From positions 119,165 to 183,164 of the forward strand of contig NZ_FNCI01000006.1 of the NCBI RefSeq assembly GCF_900100755.1: 64,000 nucleotides of DNA. Reading direction: 5' to 3'. Position 1 is the first letter of the stretch; the number at the start of each line of letters is the position of its first letter. Origin of the DNA: Onishia taeanensis. Its GTDB lineage: Bacteria > Pseudomonadota > Gammaproteobacteria > Pseudomonadales > Halomonadaceae. The notes under the pieces are model-generated. The model was given only the letters and a program-made list of their open reading frames with translations, was not told the DNA's origin and did not search any database. The position numbers and the translations under genes were made by a program. Positions 20,002 to 28,507 of the stretch are shown here, one piece after another.

Positions 20002-20676
20002 TTAGCTTTGCTCGGGCGCCTTTTGCGCCGCCTGATTTTTTTCCTCGCCAGGGTTGGCCTGTTGGTCTGACTGGCTGAATACCTTCTCGCTCGGTGCGTT
20101 TTCCACCGGCTCCAGCATCAGGGCCATCGGGCCCGGCTGGCTGTTGGCATTCAGTGCCAGGGCTTCGGGCTCGGCCGTCGACCACAGCACCAAGTCATCG
20201 GCATTAACCACTTCGGCCTGCAGCACCTGACGATGGTTGTCGCCGAGGGCTGCGCTCGGCATCGTCAGGCTAAAAGGCAGGGGCAGGGCGACCTGGTCAG
20301 CGTCGAAGGATTCCTCGCTCAATACCTTGGCGCCGCCGTCCTCGAGCGAGATATCGATCAACTGCACGTGAACTTGGGCATCGGCCGGCAGTGAAAGGCT
20401 ATCGGGGGCGCTGAGCGTCCCGCTCAGGGTCAGGGTGGCGGCATTGTCTAAGGCATCGTCCTGGGCATCGTCATTGCTGCTGTTGGCATCCTGCTGGGAG
20501 GTGGTCGCTGCGGACGCATTCTTCTCGGCCATGGTTTGGTCCGTGCCTTGATGGCTGCTCGAACCCGCATTGGGGCTTGCAGCCTTGCTGGCAGTGGTTT
20601 CCTCGTCGCTTGCATCGCAGGCGGCCAAGGTTAGGGCACTGGTCAGGGCGGCGATCAGGGTAAGATGTCGTGTCAT
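20002..20676 (-). CDS. YbaY/YscW-type lipoprotein
   Basis: Envelope lipoprotein of 224 aa. The signal peptide MTRHLTLIAALTSALTLAAC ends in a lipobox with the acylated cysteine at about position 20. A Ser/Asn/Asp-rich linker with several Gln and Ala residues follows (about 25-90). The YscW-like beta domain covers about 92-190 (LTLSGTLSAPDSLSLPADAQ, then VHVQLIDISLEDGGAKVLSE). The C-terminus is Gln/Glu rich. Family members are outer-membrane-associated and poorly understood. The start at 20676 is set by the lipoprotein signal; the open frame runs 264 nt further upstream without sense. Divergent from purE. Confidence 0.85.
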   Translation of the reverse strand: MTRHLTLIAALTSALTLAACDASDEETTASKAASPNAGSSSHQGTDQTMAEKNASAATTSQQDANSSNDDAQDDALDNAATLTLSGTLSAPDSLSLPADAQVHVQLIDISLEDGGAKVLSEESFDADQVALPLPFSLTMPSAALGDNHRQVLQAEVVNADDLVLWSTAEPEALALNANSQPGPMALMLEPVENAPSEKVFSQSDQQANPGEEKNQAAQKAPEQS

Positions 20677-20954
20677 GGGGCGTCTCCATAAAGCCAGGTC
20701 GGGGTCTAGCCCCGGGGTGACCGGCAATCCTGCCGGTGTCGATGCATGGACCCTAACAAGCAAGTTCGCACTCAGGGTGCAAGTTGCTGTCTCCGCTGGG
20801 CGACGCCAAGCAACCAAGAGACTTCCCCCAACGCCCGCGAGGCGGTATGCTGCGCGGTTTTCAGACGGCTGGATCGAGTTTGAGTCGGGCCGTCTCCTCG
20901 CCCCGCTGTGCGGCGCCCTCAGATCGTGCAGCCCAACCATTCAGGAGCAAGGCG

Positions 20955-21461
20955 ATGCAGCCGTCGAACGAGCCACCACGCGTTGGCGTGATCATGGGAT
21001 CCAAGTCGGACTGGCCGGTCATGGAGCACGCGGTGGCGATGCTCGAGACACTCGGCGTGGCCTACGAGACCAAGGTGGTGTCTGCCCACCGCACGCCAGA
21101 CCTGCTCTTCGACTATGCCAAGAGCGCCGCCGAGCGCGGCCTCTCAGTGATCATAGCCGGTGCTGGCGGTGCCGCCCACCTGCCGGGCATGGTGGCCTCC
21201 CAAACGCCGCTGCCGGTGCTCGGCGTGCCGGTGGAATCGAAGTCGCTCAAGGGGCTGGATTCGCTGCTGTCGATCGCCCAGATGCCCGGTGGCATCGCCG
21301 TGGGGACCCTGGCCATTGGCAAGCCCGGCGCCACCAATGCCGGCCTGTTGGCCGCACAGATCGTTGGCCTGCAGGATGCCAAGGTACGCGAAGCCGTCGA
21401 GGCCTTCCGTGCCGAGCAGACCCAGAAGGTGCTGGATAATCCCGATCCCCGGGCCGAGTGA
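20955..21461 (+). CDS. purE: N5-carboxyaminoimidazole ribonucleotide mutase
   Basis: Cytosolic enzyme of de novo purine synthesis that moves the carboxyl group of N5-CAIR to give CAIR. Product 168 aa, typical of class I PurE. Motifs: [14 protein letters not shown] near the N-terminus, [11 protein letters not shown] with the catalytic histidine, and [15 protein letters not shown]. The ATG at 20955 lies behind AGGAG; earlier in-frame ATGs precede the family N-terminus. purK begins 12 bp downstream, so both are made together. No purine riboswitch or clear PurR box was seen in the 278-bp gap shared with the lipoprotein gene. Confidence 0.96.
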   Translation: MQPSNEPPRVGVIMGSKSDWPVMEHAVAMLETLGVAYETKVVSAHRTPDLLFDYAKSAAERGLSVIIAGAGGAAHLPGMVASQTPLPVLGVPVESKSLKGLDSLLSIAQMPGGIAVGTLAIGKPGATNAGLLAAQIVGLQDAKVREAVEAFRAEQTQKVLDNPDPRAE

Positions 21462-21473
21462 GGAGACGCTGTC

Positions 21474-22628
21474 ATGAGTGATGCTGCGAGCAACGCGACT
21501 GGAACCGTCGTCGGCGTACTGGGCGCCGGCCAGCTGGGCCGCATGCTGGCGCTGGCGGGCTATCCGTTGGCCAACCGCTTCGTGTTCCTGGATACCACCG
21601 GCAACCCGAGCGCCGGCATTGGCGAGGTGATGATCCTCGACTCGAAGGACCAGCAGCGCCAGCTCGAGGACTTCCTCGCCAAGGTCGACCTGGTCACCTA
21701 TGAATTCGAGCACCTGCCGGTGTCGCTTGTGCAGGCCATTGAGGCGCACAAGCCGGTCTACCCGTCCAGCGAGGCAATTCGCGTCTGCCAGAACCGGGCC
21801 GAAGAAAAGGCGCTGTTCGATCGCCTGGGCATTCCTACCCCGGCCTATCGCCTGGTCGAGAGCGCCGAAGAGCTCGAGGCCGCGGCCCGTGAACTGGGCA
21901 CGCCGGTGGTCGCCAAGTCGGTCACCGAGGGCTATGACGGCAAGGGCCAGGCGGTGCTCAAGTCGCCGGACGAGGCCAAGGATGCCTGGGCATCGATCAA
22001 GCACTCTCGGCTGATCGTCGAAGCCTTCGTCGACTTCGTGCGCGAGGTGTCGATCATCGCCGTGCGCGGTCGCGACGGCCAGGTGGTCTTCTATCCGATG
22101 GCCGAGAATCAGCACGTCGACGGCATCCTGCGCTATTCGGTGGCGCCGCTGCCGGATCTCGACGACAGCGTTCAGCAGACCGCCGACGACTATATTCGCG
22201 CGCTGCTAGACGAGCTGGACTACGTCGGTGTATTAACGCTCGAGCTGTTCCAGACCCGCGATGGCGGCCTGATGGCCAACGAGATGGCGCCTCGGGTGCA
22301 CAACTCCGGCCATTGGAGCCAAGATGGTGCGGTGACCAGCCAGTTCGAGAACCATCTGCGCGCCATCCAGGGCCTGCCGCTTGGCGATACCGCGGCTCGG
22401 GCGCCGACCTGCATGGTCAATGTGATCGGTCGTGAAGGCGATTCCGGCGAGATTCTCGCCCTCGAAGATGCTCACCTGCATCGCTACGGCAAGAGCGAGC
22501 GGGCCGGGCGTAAGCTTGGCCACGTCAACCTGGTGGCGCCGACCCATAAGGCGCTGATGGAGAAGGTGCGCGCCTGTGCCGCCCTGCTGCCCGAGGCGCC
22601 GAGCCCGAAGATGAGCTTCGAGGACTAG
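21474..22628 (+). CDS. purK: N5-carboxyaminoimidazole ribonucleotide synthase
   Basis: ATP-grasp enzyme of 384 aa that carboxylates AIR with bicarbonate and ATP, making the substrate of PurE. Seen: the N-terminal GVLGAGQLGRMLALAGYPL, the ATP-grasp region with SVTEGYDGKGQAVLKS, and the metal-binding end NEMAPRVHNSGHWSQDG. GAGGAG precedes the ATG. It is the second gene of purEK, followed by a strong terminator. Confidence 0.96.
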   Translation: MSDAASNATGTVVGVLGAGQLGRMLALAGYPLANRFVFLDTTGNPSAGIGEVMILDSKDQQRQLEDFLAKVDLVTYEFEHLPVSLVQAIEAHKPVYPSSEAIRVCQNRAEEKALFDRLGIPTPAYRLVESAEELEAAARELGTPVVAKSVTEGYDGKGQAVLKSPDEAKDAWASIKHSRLIVEAFVDFVREVSIIAVRGRDGQVVFYPMAENQHVDGILRYSVAPLPDLDDSVQQTADDYIRALLDELDYVGVLTLELFQTRDGGLMANEMAPRVHNSGHWSQDGAVTSQFENHLRAIQGLPLGDTAARAPTCMVNVIGREGDSGEILALEDAHLHRYGKSERAGRKLGHVNLVAPTHKALMEKVRACAALLPEAPSPKMSFED

Positions 22629-22660
22629 GCCGCGCCTGCTGAGCAGCGCTTGGGCAAGAC

Positions 22661-22694
22661 GACGCCGCACCCCTTAGGGTGCGGCGTCTTTGTC
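22661..22694 (+). terminator. Terminator of purEK
   Basis: GACGCCGCACCC and GGGTGCGGCGTC form a 12-bp stem with a 4-nt loop, followed by TTTGTCT. Confidence 0.88.
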
Positions 22695-22735
22695 TGTGGT
22701 GGGCGATCTTGATCGCTGGCGGTGGGCTCATAGGC

Positions 22736-23767
22736 TCAGCCCATCAGCGCCAGGCTCGCCAGCCCGCCCCCCAGCACCAGCAGCGTAAAGAGACACAGTG
22801 CCAGGATCAGCGGCTTGACGCCCAGCGCCTTGAGGCTCGCCAGTCGGGTATTAATGCCGAGGGCGGCCATGGCCATGGTGAGCGCCATTTGGCCGGCCAC
22901 TACCAGTCCTTGGTGCAGCGCCGCCGGCAGTGTGACCAGGCTGTTGAAGATGACCATGGCCACGAAACCGAAGGCGAACCAGGGAATCGTCATGCCACCC
23001 GCCGGGCGTCCGGCGCTCTCCACGGCATCCTCTGCCGTGCGGCTCAGCCACCAGCGGCCGACGATCAGCAGGAAGGGCACCAGCATCATCACCCGCACCA
23101 GCTTGACGATCACTGCATTGGCCAGCGCATCGGGACCGATGGCGTCACCGGCAGCGACGACCTGGGCGACCTCATGCACGGTGGCGCCGATGTAGATGCC
23201 AAAGAGCCCTTCGGGCATCCCTGTCAACGGATAGAGCAGCGGATAGACCAGCATGGCCAGCGTGCCGAACAGCACGACGGTGGCTACCGCCATCGCGGTG
23301 GCGGCAGGGCGGGCACGGATCGTGGTCTCGGTGGCCAGCACCGCCGCGGCGCCGCAGATGGCGCTGCCGGCACTGGTCAGCAGGGCGGTCTCCCGGTCCA
23401 TGCCCAGCCAACGGGTGCCGAGCTGGTAACCGATAACCAGCACGCTGGTGATGACCAGCAGGTCGAGCAGCAGAATCCTAGGGCCCAGCGCCATCACCTG
23501 CTCGAGCGTCAGCGACAGCCCGAATAGCACGATACCGCCGCGCAGCAGCCAGCGAGTGGCAAAGGCCAGCCCAGGGGTGGCGCGCTCGAGAAATCGCCGG
23601 CTGGGTAGACGGCCGGGCAGGTGGTCGAGGGGAATATTGCCGAGCACCAGACCCAGCAGCAGCGCAAACACCAGCGGGCTCACGCCGCTGTCGGCAAGCC
23701 CCGGCAGGGCGGCCGCGCCGATGCCAGCCAATGACACTAACGTACAGAGCAGCAGGCCTTGCCACAT
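22736..23767 (-). CDS. YeiH family (UPF0324) putative sulfate/sulfite exporter
   Basis: Inner-membrane protein of 343 aa with about 10 hydrophobic segments. Family motifs: LLLGLVLGNI, WLLRGGIVLFGLSLTLEQV, GSAICGAAAVLATETTIRA and IGATVHEVAQVVAAG. The ATG at 23767 follows GAGGAG; an earlier start at 23797 lacks one. Family members are predicted anion exporters and are typically controlled by a divergent LysR regulator, the arrangement here with the gene at 23863. Substrate assignment is from family annotation only. Confidence 0.9.
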   Translation of the reverse strand: MWQGLLLCTLVSLAGIGAAALPGLADSGVSPLVFALLLGLVLGNIPLDHLPGRLPSRRFLERATPGLAFATRWLLRGGIVLFGLSLTLEQVMALGPRILLLDLLVITSVLVIGYQLGTRWLGMDRETALLTSAGSAICGAAAVLATETTIRARPAATAMAVATVVLFGTLAMLVYPLLYPLTGMPEGLFGIYIGATVHEVAQVVAAGDAIGPDALANAVIVKLVRVMMLVPFLLIVGRWWLSRTAEDAVESAGRPAGGMTIPWFAFGFVAMVIFNSLVTLPAALHQGLVVAGQMALTMAMAALGINTRLASLKALGVKPLILALCLFTLLVLGGGLASLALMG

Positions 23768-23820
23768 GGTCGGATCTCCTCGGGCGTGAGATGACAAGGC
23801 TAGGCGATGATAGATCGAAA

Positions 23821-23838
23821 CGTTATGGTTTAATAACG
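23821..23838. promoter_or_regulatory. Palindromic operator between the YeiH gene and its LysR regulator
   Basis: CGTTAT-N6-ATAACG, perfect arms, lies in the 95-bp divergent promoter region, 25 bp before the LysR ATG. Spacing and AT-rich centre suit a LysR site; role inferred. Confidence 0.55.
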
Positions 23839-23862
23839 ATAAGCCTATTCGGTAGAGCCGAT

Positions 23863-24789
23863 ATGACGCCCCCGGTGAGTTTCCGCCAGCTCCAGGTCTT
23901 CGTGACGATCGCCCGCAGCGGCACGGTGAGCGCCGCTTCCCGCCAGTTGAGCCTGTCTCAGTCGTCGACCAGTCAGGCGCTGTCCGATCTTGAGCGGGCG
24001 CTAGACGTGGCCCTCTTCGAGCGGCTGGGCCGCCGCCTGCGCCTCAATGATCGTGGCCGTCACCTGCTGCCCCAGGCCGAGCGCTTGCTCGATGGCATGC
24101 AGGAGTTCGTTGCCTCGGCACGGGAGCCGGAGGGAGCGCTGCGCGGTACCTTGACGGTGTCGGCCAGCGCCACCATCGGCACCTATCTGCTGCCGCCCCT
24201 GGCGGGCGTCTTCGGTGAACGTCATCCCGGCGCCGATCTGCGCCTGAGGCTGCGCAACAGCGGCGAGGTGATGACGGATCTGCTGCGCTTCGAGGCGGAT
24301 CTTGGTCTGATCGAGGGGCAGTGCCACGAACCCGACCTGGCCAGCGAGCCCTGGTGCGAGGATCAGCTGTTAGTGGTGGCCAGTCCCCGTCACCCGCTGG
24401 CCGAGCGACGGGCACTCGATGGCGAGGCGCTGGCCGACGCCCGCTGGATTCTTCGCGAGCAGGGCTCAGGCACCCGTGAGGTCTTCGAGGCGGCGATGGC
24501 GCCGGTGCTACAGGCGGCACCTTCTCGCCGCCTTAAGGTGTGCATGGAGCTTGGCCAGCACGAGGCCATCAAAGAGGCCGTGAAGGCGGGACTGGGGCTC
24601 GGCTGCCTGTCGCGGCTTAGCGTGGTGGGAGAGCTCGAACGTGGCGAACTGGTGGCGCTTAAAACGCCGCTGTCGCTGGTGCGATCCTTCTCGTTGGTGT
24701 GGCATCCCGAGCGCTATCGCAGCCCGCTGTGGCAGACGTTCAAGGTGTTCCTGGGCGAGCAGCACGCCACGCTTTCCAATACTGCCTAG
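23863..24789 (+). CDS. LysR-family regulator of the YeiH-type exporter
   Basis: Regulator of 308 aa in the CysB/YeiE-like branch. The helix-turn-helix is about residues 5-62 (FRQLQVFVTIARSGTVSAAS and SQSSTSQALSDLERALDVAL). The effector domain includes VSASATIGTYLLPPLAGVFG and QGSGTREVFEAAM, typical of regulators that sense sulfur compounds or related anions. The ATG at 23863 starts at the family N-terminus. It is divergent from the YeiH gene with a palindrome between them, so it very likely controls that gene and itself. Confidence 0.93.
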   Translation: MTPPVSFRQLQVFVTIARSGTVSAASRQLSLSQSSTSQALSDLERALDVALFERLGRRLRLNDRGRHLLPQAERLLDGMQEFVASAREPEGALRGTLTVSASATIGTYLLPPLAGVFGERHPGADLRLRLRNSGEVMTDLLRFEADLGLIEGQCHEPDLASEPWCEDQLLVVASPRHPLAERRALDGEALADARWILREQGSGTREVFEAAMAPVLQAAPSRRLKVCMELGQHEAIKEAVKAGLGLGCLSRLSVVGELERGELVALKTPLSLVRSFSLVWHPERYRSPLWQTFKVFLGEQHATLSNTA

Positions 24790-24845
24790 CTCAGATAAAA
24801 GCTCATATAAAAGTTCAGGCGACATCCAGGGCGTTCGTATAACGC

Positions 24846-25157
24846 CTAGATCTCTTCCAGTCTCCATACCTCATAGGCCGGCTCCTCATAGGGGTGGGCT
24901 TTCTTGAGGGCCGCCACCGCGTCGCGAATCAGCGCGTCCTGGCAGACCAGCTCTATCTTGACCTCTTCGACATGCGCAAGATCGCCGACCCGGCCTATGT
25001 GCGGGTCGGCGCCGCTGCATGGACGAAACTGGCCGGTACCTGACGTCTGGAAGCAGCAGGCTTCATAGTCACCGATGCGCCCGGCACCGCTGGCGAAGAC
25101 GGCCTCTTTCACTATTTCCGCTGCCTCGATGGGGGCGAAGAAAGCGAGCTTGTACAT
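24846..25157 (-). CDS. Nif3/YqfO-like small protein
   Basis: Product of 103 aa corresponding to the stand-alone middle domain found in NIF3/YqfO proteins. Conserved features: MYKLAFFAPIEAAEIVKEAV at the N-terminus, GAGRIGDYEACCFQTSGTGQ, RPCSGADPHIG and the C-terminal HPYEEPAYEVW. AAGGAG precedes the ATG at 25157; an upstream in-frame start would add 11 residues. These proteins form trimers with a cavity and may bind metals or small ligands; function is not established. Single gene. Confidence 0.88.
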   Translation of the reverse strand: MYKLAFFAPIEAAEIVKEAVFASGAGRIGDYEACCFQTSGTGQFRPCSGADPHIGRVGDLAHVEEVKIELVCQDALIRDAVAALKKAHPYEEPAYEVWRLEEI

Positions 25158-25363
25158 GGCGATCTCCTTATGGATAGGGGGGAGTAACAAATAAACTTGT
25201 TCGGGTGGAACTAATTGTCTAGCTTTTGTACAAATAGGGTGTGGTACAGGGCTGGCGCGACCCTTTCGCGTCTCGAAGGCGGCCTCGAGTGGCTATCTGG
25301 ATGAAGCGGGAAGCGCTCGAAGCCAATACCTTTCTTACGGTTGGTCCTATAGGAGTATGTTCC

Positions 25364-25873
25364 ATGAAAGCCATCGCAGTCGCAGCACCCCAGTGGATGG
25401 GCATCGGCCTGGTTGGCATGATACTCGCTGGTACGGTCCAGGCGGATGATCATGGCATGGCCAAGGCTGACATCGTCGACACCGCGATTGAAGCCGGTCA
25501 GTTCGACACCCTTGTGGCCGCGATCAAGGCTGCTGACCTTGTCGATACCCTCAAGGGAGAGGGGCCCTTCACCGTATTTGCCCCCACCGACGACGCTTTC
25601 GCTGCCTTGCCGGACGGCACGCTCGATACCCTGCTGATGCCGGAAAACAAGGATCAGCTGCAGGCCGTGCTGACCTATCACGTGGTACCCGGCACGATCA
25701 TGGCAGAAGACGCCATGTCCGCCAGCTCAGCGACCACAGTTCAGGGACAGGACCTAACCATCACCACCATGGACGGTAAGGTGATGATCAATGATGCCAC
25801 CGTGACCGCCGCCGATGTAATGGCCAGTAACGGCGTGATTCATGTGATCGACACGGTGCTGATCCCGGAGTAA
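25364..25873 (+). CDS. Secreted fasciclin (FAS1) domain protein
   Basis: Exported protein of 169 aa with one FAS1 domain. The signal peptide is about residues 1-27, ending AGTVQA before DDHGMAK. The FAS1 core shows [51 protein letters not shown] and the closing [18 protein letters not shown] precedes the ATG at 25364. FAS1 proteins mediate adhesion or matrix contacts; the bacterial role is usually unknown. It stands alone with its own terminator. Confidence 0.93.
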   Translation: MKAIAVAAPQWMGIGLVGMILAGTVQADDHGMAKADIVDTAIEAGQFDTLVAAIKAADLVDTLKGEGPFTVFAPTDDAFAALPDGTLDTLLMPENKDQLQAVLTYHVVPGTIMAEDAMSASSATTVQGQDLTITTMDGKVMINDATVTAADVMASNGVIHVIDTVLIPE

Positions 25874-25977
25874 GGCGACGATGCCTGGACTGATGCCTGC
25901 CTTTGCGGAGGCATGAGCCTCAGGCCTATCGAGCGACCTGCTCCTAGCTAGCCCGAGGCCATCCCGTCGTGCCCCCT

Positions 25978-26008
25978 ATACCGCCTCCCTCGGGAGGCGG
26001 TATTTTTG
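25978..26008 (+). terminator. Terminator of the fasciclin gene
   Basis: ATACCGCCTCC and GGAGGCGGTAT form an 11-bp stem with a 4-nt loop, followed by TTTTGTG. Confidence 0.9.
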
Positions 26009-26063
26009 TGTCAGTGCGCATATCGTGCCGATGGCGACATCATTCACCCGGCTGGAGACGAGC

Positions 26064-26915
26064 ATGGACGATCAACTGATCGCGCTGCTGGAGCGACTGA
26101 ACCTTGAGCCAAGCGGGGTGCTTTCGCCCCTGAGCGGCGGTGATATCGCCGAGGTGGCGAGCCTCGAGACCCGTCAGGGCACGGTAGTGGCCAAGCGTGA
26201 CGATCCGCAGCGCCTGGCAGGCGAGGCCGAAGGGCTCAATGCCCTGCATGATGCCTTGGCGGGGAGTGCGCTGCGAGTGCCCAGGGTGCTGGGCCAGGAA
26301 GGGCCCTGGTTGCTAATGGAGTCGCTGAGGGTTGCGCCGCGCAAGGCCGCCAGCGAGGTCGCCCTGGGCGAAGGGTTGCGGATACTGCACGCTGTGACCC
26401 GCGAGGCCCACGGCTGGTCCCGTGACAACGCCTGCGGTCAGACGCCCCAGCCCAATGCCTGGCTCGATGATGGTCGCGCCTTCCAGTGCGAGCGCCGCTT
26501 GAAGCCTCTGGCGGCCGCCTGCATGGAGAAGGGGCTGCTCGACCGGCGACTTAGGGCTCGGGTGGAAGGCGTGGCCGAGCGCCTCGATGACTGGTTGCCT
26601 GATGCCCCGGCAAGCCTGATTCATGGCGACCTGTGGTCGGGCAACGTGCTGCATACCGACAGTGGCCCTGCGCTTATCGATCCCGCGGTATATGCCCATT
26701 ACCCGGAGGTGGACCTGGCCATGCTGACGCTGTTTGGCATGCCCTCGCCAGCCTTCTTCGAGGCCTACTGGAACGGCAACCGCCCCGACGATTGGACGAG
26801 GCGGGAAGCCTTGTTCCAGCTTTACCCGCTGTTGAATCACCTGCTGCTGTTCGGTGGCACCTACCGGGGCGCCGTGGAGCGCACGCTGGGCAGGCTCGAG
26901 GCGGAAAGCGACTGA
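26064..26915 (+). CDS. Fructosamine kinase family protein
   Basis: Kinase of 283 aa with the aminoglycoside-phosphotransferase-like fold; family members phosphorylate ketosamines on glycated amino acids or proteins so that the sugar falls off. Seen: the glycine loop LSGGDIAEV, the catalytic LIHGDLWSGNVL and the metal-binding ALIDPAVYAHYPEVDLAML. The ATG at 26064 follows GGAG; an upstream ATG at 26025 is less likely. Single gene; the exact substrate is unknown. Confidence 0.92.
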   Translation: MDDQLIALLERLNLEPSGVLSPLSGGDIAEVASLETRQGTVVAKRDDPQRLAGEAEGLNALHDALAGSALRVPRVLGQEGPWLLMESLRVAPRKAASEVALGEGLRILHAVTREAHGWSRDNACGQTPQPNAWLDDGRAFQCERRLKPLAAACMEKGLLDRRLRARVEGVAERLDDWLPDAPASLIHGDLWSGNVLHTDSGPALIDPAVYAHYPEVDLAMLTLFGMPSPAFFEAYWNGNRPDDWTRREALFQLYPLLNHLLLFGGTYRGAVERTLGRLEAESD

Positions 26916-27077
26916 ATCACCGGGACTCGTGGGGCAGGAATTTGCCATTCGAGTAGAGACGGTAGCACAGCGGGTCCTGAGAAATGGCCTGGTCCCAGGC
27001 AGGCCTCCAGGGCGGCAGCGACGTCCGGCTCGACTTTCAGCGTTGCGCAGACCCCTTAGGGCAATCTAGCGCTGGAC

Positions 27078-27986
27078 TCATGCGCCCGACTTGCCCTTCA
27101 GCCAGTCAATACCGCGCTGCCACCAATGCCGCGCCGATGGCGCCATGGCGGCGGGGCGGCGCAGGAAGTCGGCAATGGGCGCCACCTGGCTGGGGCGGTC
27201 GAGCATCGGTGCGTGGCCACAGCCCGGCACTTCCAGGCTGGCCAGCCCCGGCTGCTCCTGGCGCATGCGTTCGATGCTCTCGTGGGCCAGCAGCGGCGAG
27301 GTGGCGCCGCGAATCACCATCAGCGGGCATTGGATCGCCCGCCAGTCGGCCCAGGTATCCCGCGGCGTATCATGGATGAATTGCTCGCCGATGCGCGGAT
27401 CGTAATGGTAGGTCCAGCTGCCGTCGGGCAGGCGTCGTGCGCTGTCCAGCGCTAGCTGTCGCCAGGCATCCTCGCTGTCGATGCCAAACCCCGCATAGTG
27501 TTTGCGCAGCTCGGCTTCCAGGTCGCCGAACTTGACGAAGCGATGCATGACGCCGAAATAGGTCGCGAGGCCCGATAGGCCGTCCGGGTCCAGCTCCGGG
27601 CCGACATCATTGAGCACCAGGCGCTCGATGCGCGAGGCGGTAGTGGGCTCGGCGGCCAGCAGCATGCCCAGCAGCCCGCCCATCGAGGTGCCCACCCAGG
27701 GCACGCGTTCGAGCTCGAAGTGGTCGAGCAGGGCGATAGCGACTTGCTGGTAGTGCTCATACAGATAGTCATGGGCAGGGTAGAGCGACCAGCTGGACAG
27801 GCCACGCCCCGGCGTATCGGGGGCCAGTACGCGCCAGCCGGGGCCCAGCTCGCGCGCCAGGGCCGCAAAATCGCCGCCATGACGGGCGAGGCCGTGCCAG
27901 GCAATCAGCGTGCGCGGGGCATTGGGGTTCCAGATGCGCACCGCGATCTGCAGTGCTCTGACCGTGACCAGTTCCAGGCGATCCAT
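27078..27986 (-). CDS. Alpha/beta hydrolase
   Basis: Hydrolase of 302 aa. The nucleophile elbow is GTSMGGLLG (serine about residue 121), the oxyanion region is AWHGLARHGGDF and the catalytic histidine is in GCGHAPMLDRPSQ near residue 270. No signal peptide. The C-terminal tail (about 280-302) is Trp/Arg/Lys rich. Substrate cannot be predicted. Single gene, convergent with the kinase gene across 162 bp that hold nothing recognisable. Confidence 0.9.
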   Translation of the reverse strand: MDRLELVTVRALQIAVRIWNPNAPRTLIAWHGLARHGGDFAALARELGPGWRVLAPDTPGRGLSSWSLYPAHDYLYEHYQQVAIALLDHFELERVPWVGTSMGGLLGMLLAAEPTTASRIERLVLNDVGPELDPDGLSGLATYFGVMHRFVKFGDLEAELRKHYAGFGIDSEDAWRQLALDSARRLPDGSWTYHYDPRIGEQFIHDTPRDTWADWRAIQCPLMVIRGATSPLLAHESIERMRQEQPGLASLEVPGCGHAPMLDRPSQVAPIADFLRRPAAMAPSARHWWQRGIDWLKGKSGA

Positions 27987-28125
27987 AGTGCTGACCCTTT
28001 GATGTGGTACCGAGGTATGTCGTGGAAAGCTATGTGATGGAAATATATGAAGTGTAAAGCCATGCGGGGCAGCGTCATGGCCTACCCTGCGTGAAGCCGG
28101 CAGAGGCGCGTTGTTTAGTGGAACG

Positions 28126-28201
28126 CTATGCTGCCGTGCAGCATAGACTACAGCATCGACAGGCAGACGCCATTAGGCTGAGTGCAATGTGAGTGCAATG
28201 C
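28126..28201. repeat. Short hairpin and 11-bp tandem duplication in the 520-bp gap before the efflux operon
   Basis: CTATGCTGC and GCAGCATAG form a 9-bp stem with a 3-nt loop at 28126-28146. GAGTGCAATGT and GAGTGCAATGC are adjacent direct repeats at 28180-28201. The rest of 27987-28354 shows no gene. Confidence 0.5.
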
Positions 28202-28354
28202 ATGGCCGATGTCGCCGCAGGCTGCCTGAAGAACGCTTTGGGGCTCAAAGCGCCTTCAAGCGCACGCTGATAATGCGTTTTGCAGCAGAGGCAGGGTATC
28301 GATAGCCAGGCTCAATCATGGCCGAAGAGAGGAATAATCGTTAGCCTGCTAGTA

Positions 28355-28378
28355 TACATACACGCATGTAGCTATAAT
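28355..28378 (+). promoter_or_regulatory. Efflux operator 1 with promoter before the channel gene
   Basis: TACAT-N6-ATGTA (28355-28370) immediately precedes a perfect -10 box TATAAT (28373-28378), so a bound repressor would block RNA polymerase. The arms match the AcrR/TtgR operator style and recur at 30241 and 35518. Confidence 0.75.
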
Positions 28379-28507
28379 GCCTGTTAACTGACACAAGCGT
28401 GAACCGTCGTTCCTGGCATGATGTCTGGCGACGGAGAGGGGGGACGAATGCTAGCGCTTCCCCTTATGCTATATCTGTCTCCATCTTCCCTTGACCAAGG
28501 AAAGCTC